A program made the translations under genes and the position numbers. From Massospora cicadina (Eukaryota > Entomophthoromycota > Entomophthoromycetes > Entomophthorales > Entomophthoraceae): a stretch of DNA of 64,000 nt. Within the stretch, counting starts at the first letter, position 1, and each line of letters begins with the position of its first letter. Shown one piece after another: positions 56,005-64,000 of this stretch. The stretch covers positions 1-64,000 of the forward strand of contig JAKSZP010010631.1 of assembly GCA_022478985.1 (NCBI GenBank), written 5' to 3'. The notes under the pieces were generated by a model. It saw only the letters and a list, made by a program, of their open reading frames with translations, ran no database searches and was not told the DNA's origin.

Positions 56005-59000
56005 TTAGCGAAAAGTAGGTATACCTTGAGGACCCCCTTCAAGGCGATTCAAGAGGGTGCTTGTGGCGTAGGTGCATGAATTTATTTGTAGTAGGTCTTG
56101 GAGGAACCACTGATAAACACCCCCGATTTCGCCATCATAATCAGGGTCAATTTGCTTACCTGAACTCGTGCTATTAGCCTGAGAACTATTGTCAAAAGTG
56201 TTGCCCCAATTCGCGGGGTTCAAAAAGCGAATCAGCAGGGTAAATTGGCCAATTGTATCGTTACACTCATCCCAAACACTCTTCTCATAATCAGACTTGC
56301 AATTGCCAAAATTATCCCCATCAAGTTTGTTGTGGGGACTAAGGGCATAAGAACTGGCCATGGATCCAGTTGAAGGTAACTCCAGAATCAAGGGTTTTGA
56401 ATAATGACTCATCCCATCGCTTATATGTGACTACAAATTTTACCTCCCAGATGGAACCAAGCTTCTCAATTCTTTGAGTATTCAGTTGTGATAATACAGT
56501 ACCAAGTCAGATACCTAGAAGGAAGGACTGGGTCTTGGAGATCGTTTGTAGCTTAGCTTCTTTGTTTACTGTTTTTGCTAATTTAGTCATGGCCTCTGGT
56601 TGTAGCTAGATGTTCTATTGACCTAACCTTTTTCATGGATTGCTCAGGGTCAGCCCTGTTAGTGAAAATATCCTTTGCTAATAATGCTGGCACCCCAGGT
56701 TCTCACCCATATAGTATGGAAAGGGGATATCTTGAGGATGTGAAGGTTGCCAATATGGTAAGCCATAAGCTAGGTAAGTTAAGTTCTCAGTGGAATGGAT
56801 CTGAAGTGCCTATTTTAAGGTGTATTAAGACTAGAGTTATTTTAACTATTTCTACAGCACCATTTGTGGATGACTTATAGGGGGCTGAGAAGGGTCGTTG
56901 AGCTCCCATGGAGGAGGCAAGGAGATTTCCTACTTTGGGTAGGTAAAGTTTTTATCATTGTAATATAAGATGACCTAGGGGAACTCATGCCAGGTAAAGA
57001 TGTACTGGTGCAAGAAGGTGTCAGTTTCTTTAGCAGTCTGAGCTGAGAGAGCAAATGCAACAACTTATTAGGTGAAATAAACATTACCAACTAAGATAAA
57101 GAGATTTTCATCTTTGTTATAGAGGGTGAGGACCTACTACGTCCAAACTTTTGGTCTGTAAGGGTTGTTGGGACGTCATAGGTTGATAATGGTATTTAGT
57201 CTGAAGCTAAATTGTCTTTACAGGTCACGCATGTATCCAAGGCTTTAGTTATGGTTTCCAATATTCTCCCTCCATTATATCGCTCTTTCATTCACTTGTA
57301 GGTATTGCATACTTAGCCATGATTCATAAGAGTGTGAGACTCCAAGATAACATGTACTCGCTCTGATGTCCAGAGATAGACCAACTAATATACTCGTACT
57401 TTCTTATATAATTACCACTTTTCACCAAGGTTTTATGGGAATGACGAGCTAGCATTTATGTACTGGTTCATCTTCATCAGCCCTCGAGTCAGGAGTCATG
57501 AGTAGATCATGTGACCTCTAAGCTTCAATATTGTCTAAGTGAAGAAAGGGCTGTCATGGTAACCAATCTACATTCATTTTTCGCGTTTCTGCCCAATGCT
57601 TAATATTCATATCATAATGCTGGAGCTTCAGAGCCCAGTAAGCCAACTGCCCAGTGATGTCCTTTATATTCTGCAACCACTTTAGAGAGGCTTGGTCTGT
57701 GATCACTTTTAAGGGAGTCTTATATAGGAAAGTTCGGAAGAGTTTGATAGAAAGCAGGATAATAAAACACTCCTTATCTGTGATTCTGTAGTTTCACTCA
57801 GCTTTTAAAGTCTTTTGATAAAGAAAGACATGGGTGATTATACATGCTCATTTACTGAGCCAATATAGCTCCAAAAGCGTAGTCAGAGGTATCCATGAAT
57901 AACATGAAGAGTTTTCCATAGTCAGTGTGGCTGAGTATCGGCTTTTTTGCAATAGCTCTTTCAGAGTCTCAAACGCGGCCTTTTTTCACACTTAATGGAA
58001 GGAGGTGTTCTTAGTCAGGAGGCGGACAAGGGGCTTGCTAAGATGGGCGTTTTTGGGATTAATTGATGAAAGAACCCCATCATGCCTAGTAATACATGGA
58101 TGTCTCAAAGGGTTTTTGGGCACATTAAAAATATGTGTTGCTTAAATTTATCTTGTAGTAGTTGTAATATGTCTTGTGAGATGGCGTGACCAAGAAAATC
58201 CAGCTTCTTATTGAAGATGTGCACATGGAAGGCTTCCGTTTGATATTAAAAGCCTGCAACCATTGGAACTCTTACTTTATATGTGTGAGATGCTCATTTA
58301 AGTCTTGAAAAAAATGGTAATGTCAACAAGATAGACAATCACACGCTCAGCTTGTGATACTGAAGGATGTGATCTATCACCCCGTTTGAAAGTGGTGGGC
58401 GCATTACACAACCCTTGTGGTAGTTTGTAGGGTAGAAAAGACCTGACTGAAAAAATAAGCTCACCTTTCACCTGGTCTTGAGGGGTAAGGTTCATTTACC
58501 AAAAACCGCTAGCAAAGTTATGGCCGAGAATAATTTGGAACCAGAGAGTTGGTCCAGAGCTTCATAATATGAGGTAGAGGAAAACTATCCTTCTTTGTGA
58601 GGTTGGTTAATCTGCGCTAGTCCATTACTACCAATGACTCCAATTTTCTTTTTTTTCAATAGAATATGGGATGACCATGGGTTTTGAGACGGCAAAAACA
58701 GCCACAGCGTCAAACAACTGTTTAAGCTCAATCCTCATCTGTAGCTCCTCAACTTTTGATTTGCGTTAGGGTTTGGTTTTGATGGGACTAGCACTCCAAC
58801 GTCAATAGTGTGAGTCCAAGCCTTCATGTGCCCATAATTGGTATTGGATTTAGAGTAAAATGTCACTGTAGGTCTTAAGTAGAGTATGACTTTGTTGCGC
58901 TCCGCTGGTTAGTTCCTCAAAAACATAAACGGTAGGCAACTTACATAATGATTAGTCAGCAGGTAATACCATATCAGCCATATATCCTATACATTGGATT

Positions 59001-59830
59001 TGCTTGATGTTCTCAACGGGTATCACCAGTCCTCTTCCAATCGCATGATGCATTTTTATGACCAGATCCGTTAGGGTGAGATTCTCAAGTTGTAGTTTGA
59101 TGGGTCTCTGATAGGATAGGTTTAATACGCCTGTGAATACTTTGGGCTCCCAGGGACCACAACACTCAAAGCTGGATGAAAAAATAAGAAGTTGCGGGTG
59201 TTTGTAGTATAATCTTATGTCAACTAGCATTTTGTTCACCAGCAAAGATTACTACCTCTTCAAAAACATAAAGAGAATACGTCTTGAGCGTCCACTGGTT
59301 CAGGCATTTTATTTGTATTACAACTCACCATCATGTAGTGTAATGGTAAGGCGGAGGAGGGGTAATCAACGGGGCAAGCATATTCTTTTTTTAAGCACAT
59401 CATTGGTCAGAATTAGAGGAGCCTCATTTTTAATAAAGGAGAGAGCTCTACTTCAAGTTAATAACCCTTCAGGTTTGAGCATAAACTGGGTCCCAATGAG
59501 TAGATCATAGGTATTGTTGGCTAAGGCACCACTGAGGCTGACAAGATGAGCTTCTCTAAATGAATTAGCAAGATGAGTACCCCTGATAACGCAGGTATTG
59601 TTTGGGCCTACGGTTCCAAATCCTTGGTTGTATTTAATGTCAAGGGCCAACTTAAATTTCTTGATGGATGCTGAATCTCATAGATTCCATATTTACCAAA
59701 TAAAGTGTTTGTTGTACAGGGTTTTGGCCATTGAACAGTTAGGAACGGATAATATGACAATCGCCGGTTCCTTAATACACTTGTAACTCTTAATTTATAA
59801 TAAAAACAAGAGAAATTTCCCCAAAACACT
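56005..59830 (-). pseudogene. Gypsy-4 pol remnant (protease to integrase plus C-terminal tail)
   Basis: Protease-distal block NNTYDLLIGTQFM at about 59500. RT: LPYKLPQGLCNAPTTFKRGD near 58400 and VYLVDITIFF near 58340, where YXDD has become YLVD. RNase H: MDTSDYAFGAILAQ near 57890 and VITDQASLKWLQNIKDITGQ near 57690. Integrase end: ISPFHTIWVRTWGA near 56720 and RIEKLGSIWEVKFVVTYKRW near 56465, the GPY/F-type module. Beyond it a tail of about 110 residues remains open to 56005 and contains FLNPANWGNT and a Ser/Asn/Asp-rich stretch. A related tail is at 39905. Stops lie between all blocks. Confidence 0.82.
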
Positions 59831-59849
59831 CCTTTATTTTAAATATAAT

Positions 59850-60242
59850 AAATTGGCAGATCTAGAACTAGTCCGCTCCTTTCTTCCTTCATATCTTCTT
59901 CTTTTCTTCTTTCTAAAAACCTCTGAAGACCACCTCCTCCAGTCCTCTCATTTCACTGATATCCCAGAAACTTCAGTTGGTTCTGATTTTTTTGGCTTAG
60001 TTAATTTGTGTCAATGTCTTTTCGTTGGGTTTGGCTTGTTGTTCTTCAATTCTTTATCGCATTAATTTGAGGCGATGCAATATCTTTCTTCAAATGTCAA
60101 CATCACCTCATTGCCCTATTTTGAAGGCAATTTGATAAGGCCCTTAATGACTCATTATCTCCTCATCCTAAAGCGATCAATTAATCATAGCTCTGAAACA
60201 TCTTCAATGGATTCTGTCCATTGAACCTTTGGCAGAATTCCC
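59850..60242 (-). pseudogene. Gypsy-4 gag C-terminal remnant
   Basis: Lys/Arg/Glu-rich translation (FRKKKRRRYEGRKE near 59900) upstream of protease. No zinc knuckle seen. Ends where the LINE F tail begins at 60243. Assignment rests on position. Confidence 0.4.
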
Positions 60243-63200
60243 TCAATGATTTAAATTTATTGCGGGGAAGGCCGACCATGGGATGGACACTTCCAAAATT
60301 GACCCAAACAAGAAACACTTAGTAACAGGAGGCACCCCAGAGAAGTGATACTTTCTCTTGTTGCCAGTGGGAACGCCACTTATGGGGAGGGGGAGGGAAC
60401 GTGTGAAGGGGCCGTAGCCACAATTGAACACGTGTGGAGGAAAGGGTCTGATTTGTTGAACCAAACTGGAAACTAGGAGGAGACCAGCTGTTGGCGGCGC
60501 GGTGGGAGGTATCCAAACATTCACGCTTGAAAGTGGTCCACCAAATGAGACTGGAATCTGTGGACAGCTTCTGGGAGGATGGGAATGGAGCCTGCGATGG
60601 CATCCAAGACAATCGTGTGGATGGTCCACATGGCGATTGCAACCACCAGAGCACGGAGGGATGGTGGAAGGGGGAGGCCATTGATACAGCAAACATATCT
60701 CTTGACAGACTGAATGGATGTGTTTGATCCTGGCCCAGCAGTCGTTGAACTTCGCGCCATATCACTTTAGAGGTAGGACACTTCTCCAGGCGGTGGAACA
60801 GCGTTCCATACTCGCCACACACGACATAGGATGAGTGCAAAGCGTTAGAGCGCTCTGCTGTATGATACACCCGCCTCAGGCAGCGCCACACATGGGAGCA
60901 TATTTGAGGCTGCAACAGAGGATGGTGAGCGTATTTCCAGATGTTTTTTGGGTCTTAATGGAGTATGGGATGTCCATCATGTCCAGGTAGTCCACCCTGG
61001 ATAGGACATGGGGCCGTGTGGGGATCACGCCATCTTGGATGGGTAGCTCCTGTACCTCTTGTGTGAACTGAGGAGAGGGGCGGCCTCTATGGGTTGTGTG
61101 TCTGCTAATACGAATTCTTCACTCAGCACTCTGCATGGAGAGGAGGATTCGTTTGTAGTAGGCTTTAGTCCCGTGAGGACCTGTGGCCGTTGGGTGTGAA
61201 GCTAGGTATTTCATCAAGGAGTGAGGGTTTGATGGATTGTTGAGGCCCAATGCGCGGGAGAAGTTGGAGTAGGCCGCGCGGGACCAGTGTTGGGAGGGGA
61301 GCGTAGGAGCAATGACAGCCACTATCCAGGTACCCAAGATCTTGGCAGCATGGGCTCTGCAGTCGAGCATACCCATGTCACCCTGATGATATGGGCCAAA
61401 CATGACCTCTAGCTGGACTGGTGGAGGGCGGCCTGACCAAAACCAACCTTGCAGCAGGGCATACAAGGATTTGAAGAAGCTTGGGGAGAAGGGGATGACG
61501 TGGGCTCCAAACCAAACTTTGGAGAGGAGCATAGAGTTGGCTAAAACTACCCTGCCAGTAAGGGAAGTAGGGTGGGCTCTGAGGGAGGCGATGCGCTTCG
61601 TCACGTTGTCTAGAATATGGCTCTCCATTACTGCTGATGCATATCCACCTGCCTCCACCCACACGCCCAGATGGCAAACCGGCCCTATGTTAGGGCGTGG
61701 CACGAAGGGGAGCACCAGTGGGGCGGTGGGGGGTGAGCTGGGTGGGCGAGCACGTGTGCAAGCAGATGGGCCGGGCTGGGAACTAGTTGCTGGGGCCCAG
61801 CAGTTCTGAGACCGACCAAGGAGAATAATTTCGGTTTTGGAAGCGTTCAGTGCCACGTTACTTACCCGGGAATACTCCTGGATGAGAGCTTCAAGTGCGC
61901 GTGATCTTAATTATTAGACACCCTGACCACACAGTCATCTGCAAACGCCATCATCTTGACAGGGGCTTGGCCTGGTACATGGACCCCAGTGAGGTGGTCA
62001 TTAACGTTTTGAAGTAGTGGGTCAAGGCTGAAGTTGTATAAGAGTGGGCTAAGGGGGTCCCCTTGTCGCAAGCTCCTTTGAGGGCGGACTACTTCTGTTG
62101 GGAAGCCAGGGCCACGTACTGCCATTGTTGCAGATCCCGTGAGCAGCATCACCCAGTTGATGAAGCGAGGGGGTAAGCGGGATTGATGGAGGCAGGCCCT
62201 GAGGTATTACCAGTTTACTCTATCATAGGCCTTCTGTTGGTCCAAGAATACAAGTGCACCGGAGGCTGTGGACTGACATGCATTAGCCACAGAGTGCACG
62301 TTATTCCAAATCAACCTTCTGGATATGAAACTGAATTGTTCTGGAGAGATGGTGGCAGATGCTACAATCCCTAAACGGTTAGCCATGATTTTTGTTAAAA
62401 TTTTAGTGTCTGGATTAGTTAAAAAAATGGGCGCCAGTTGGCTAAGTCTAGCTTGTCCCCTTTCTTAAAGAGTGTGATGGTAAAGGCCTCATGTCCTCCT
62501 GGTAGGAGGCGCGTTTCCAACAGGCTCTGGTTAAGTGAGGCGAGCAGCAGTGGGGATATATATTTGAAGTACTTTTTGTATAATTCATATGGAATGCCAT
62601 CTGGGCCTGGGCATTTCCGGTTTGGTGTACCGCGGATGGCTGTCCATAATTTGTTTGGAGTAATCAAATTCATTATTTCTGGGTATCGGGAAATGGTGCG
62701 GATGTGGGCTCAGTCAAGAAATTCTGCCACTTCAGCTGGCTGAATTGTATTGGCTTGGTACAGCTCAGAGTAATACTTTTGTGTTTTGATTGCCACTTTG
62801 GCTGGCTATCTGCGATGGAATCATCCAATCTTCACACCTGTGTGCAGGCCACGCTCTGGCGTGGTGCAAATTTTTTTTTGAAAAATATGCGGTGCACTTG
62901 TCACCTTTTTTGATGCGTTTGGCCCTGTACTGAACACAAACCCAATGTTTGTGTTGCCTTTCAAGCGCGTTGAGGTGGGCAGCTGCCTCTGCCCACTTCC
63001 GGCCCCATGAAGGGCTGTATCCTGTAGCCAGGATGTTGGACTCCAGGTGTGCCAACTCTGCTAGAGTGCGCGAAATGATGGCTAATGTGGCTTGTGAGCG
63101 TCTGGAGGAGAGATGGCGAGAGTGGCGGATGGTATCTTCTTTGAAGGTTTCCCATGTGGAGATGGGGTCCGCGCAAAATGGTTTAACAAACTCTTTTGCT

Positions 63201-64000
63201 AAAGTTGCTGATTCCACCCAAGTGGAAAATCCTGGCGACGTGAGTTTGGGGGTGGAGCTTGCACCAATGTGGGGCCTTAGCCACTGTGATGGGTAGGTGG
63301 TAGGTTATCAAGACCAGTCTGCAATCAGAGAATTCAATTTTTGTTGTTTTGAAGTGGGAAATGTGGGGTTGGATTTTCTCCAGCGTAAGGATAAGGTCGA
63401 TGTGGGACATGGACCTTAATTGGCCGTTGTGGATGTGGGGGTGCATCATGTTTTCAAGCAGCGGGGCATGCTGCGGAAGCGCATCCATTAACCTAAGGGT
63501 GGCCTTTAGAATGTGCAGTTCTAAGTGACCCTGGGGGGCGTGGGAGGAGGAAGGCCACTGGTCCATTGGTGTGTTTAGCCAATAGTTCATGTCGCCGACT
63601 ATGAAAGGGTCTGGGGTAGCAGGAGGGATTTGACCAATGAGAAAATTCCTGTTTTCTCATGCACCGTTTGGGGCATAAATGTCGCTGATAGCGTGCGCCA
63701 CGTTGGCCCATGAGAAAGTGACAATGAGGAGTTGGCCAATGAGGAAGGTTTCCGATGATAAAAATTTGAGGAAATTGTTTCTCTGAACTAGCACCCCACA
63801 GTGCTTTGACCAAAAGGATAGGGATGTAAGGAGCATGGATTTCCAAGCCTCCTCAGAATCTCACGGACAGTGGGACTCCTGGATGGCCAGGATATCCACA
63901 GTAAATTTTGTTCTAAAAACTCAGTTTCCTAGCCAGGATGGCGAGGCCTTAAGTCTGGCGATATTCAACGTCCTTAAAGTGAAGGTTTCCCCCATCACAC
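60243..64000 (-). mobile_element. LINE copy F (continues beyond the window)
   Basis: Same family as D and A1. The window contains the complete ORF2 and the 3' end; ORF1 would lie beyond 64000. The 3' tail is TGTCCATCCCATGGTCGGC plus CTTCCCCGCAATAAATTTAA (60293-60250). Long identical stretches with D, for example 61080-61160 against 42000-42080. Inserted in or truncating Gypsy-4. The micro-insert found in D is absent here. Confidence 0.93.
60380..63995 (-). pseudogene. LINE F ORF2 (endonuclease-reverse transcriptase), frameshifted
   Basis: ATG at 63995-63993 in the conserved context GTG ATG GGG GAA. Endonuclease: INDIYAPNG-like region near 63670, GDMNYWLNTPMDQ near 63590, and SDCRLVLITYHLP near 63330. 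RT: LFKKGDKLDLANWRP near 62450, a large palm block LRQGDPLSPLLYNFSLDPLL near 62060, and the catalytic FADD at 61945-61934. The longest open stretch, 61856-61119 (245 codons), is thumb and connector (VCHLGVWVEAGGYASAVMES, KILGTWIVAVIAPTLP). C-terminus: VVCGEYGTLFHRLEKC near 60790, first Cys of CX2C changed to Tyr. Stop TAA at 60382-60380. About seven frameshifts or stops. Confidence 0.92.

Larger units (their letters stand above)
55960..60242 (-). mobile_element. Gypsy-4 remnant (Ty3/Gypsy)
   Basis: Minus-strand element with, from its 5' side: gag end (60240-59850), protease (59650-59450), RT (58700-58290), RNase H (57950-57560), integrase (57500-56330) and a C-terminal tail (56340-56005). LINE F interrupts or truncates the 5' side at 60243. 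LTRs were not identified in the window. All domains are broken by stops. Confidence 0.8.

Noticed and set aside
56005..56412. Independent host gene of 135 codons
   Set aside because: Its first third overlaps the Gypsy-4 integrase end in another frame and the rest has a relative at 39905; a pol tail is more likely.

Overview
This window is eukaryotic and is almost entirely old transposable elements. I see no host gene with an intact reading frame, no rRNA, no working tRNA gene, no CRISPR array and no bacterial operon structure. The two main components are L1-type non-LTR retrotransposons (LINEs) with two ORFs, and Ty3/Gypsy LTR retrotransposons. All coding regions carry stops and frameshifts. 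Which eukaryote this is cannot be decided from the sequence; a repeat-rich fungus or similar lineage is my guess, not a result.

Layout. 1-5106: LINE copy A1 (+), with SINE1 in its 3' tail (5107-5405). 6055-12775: LINE copy A2 (+), split by a 2.07-kb solo-LTR-like insertion (9436-11500). 13640-14005 and 21655-22100: a relic with 120-bp (40-codon) tandem repeats, split by Gypsy-1 (14006-21654, +). 22185-22497: a second tRNA-headed SINE. About 22500-30170: Gypsy-3 (-), split by the 5'-truncated LINE E (25413-28117, with 17-bp target duplications). 30171-37527: Gypsy-2 (+), which carries an ORF1-only LINE derivative (30740-31946) just inside its 5' LTR. 37740-39900: second ORF1-only copy, split by a solo LTR (39177-39653). 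39905-40300: stray Gypsy pol tail. 41166 to about 46330: LINE D (-), with four 75-bp repeats upstream (46660-46959). 47272 to about 53170: a second LINE family, LINE B (-). 53585-55300: third ORF1-only copy (-). 55515-55644: a 130-bp tRNA-like SINE with perfect 14-bp duplications. 55960-60242: Gypsy-4 (-). 60243-64000: LINE F (-), cut by the window end exactly at its ORF2 start.

How the parts relate. Every LINE, both long SINEs and two of the three ORF1-only copies end in versions of one 3' sequence (consensus TGTCCATCCCCTGGTCGGC, then an AATAAAT-type tail). By the known logic of SINE-LINE tail sharing, the LINE reverse transcriptase probably mobilised the non-autonomous elements in trans. 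The most novel-looking system is this consortium: autonomous LINEs, an ORF1-only 'half-LINE' family comparable in concept to mammalian HAL1, tRNA-headed SINEs carrying the same tail, and extremely short (19-61 bp) LINE-like inserts flanked by clean target duplications. Boundaries were found by eye through comparison of copies inside the window and may be off by several bases unless a duplication is quoted.
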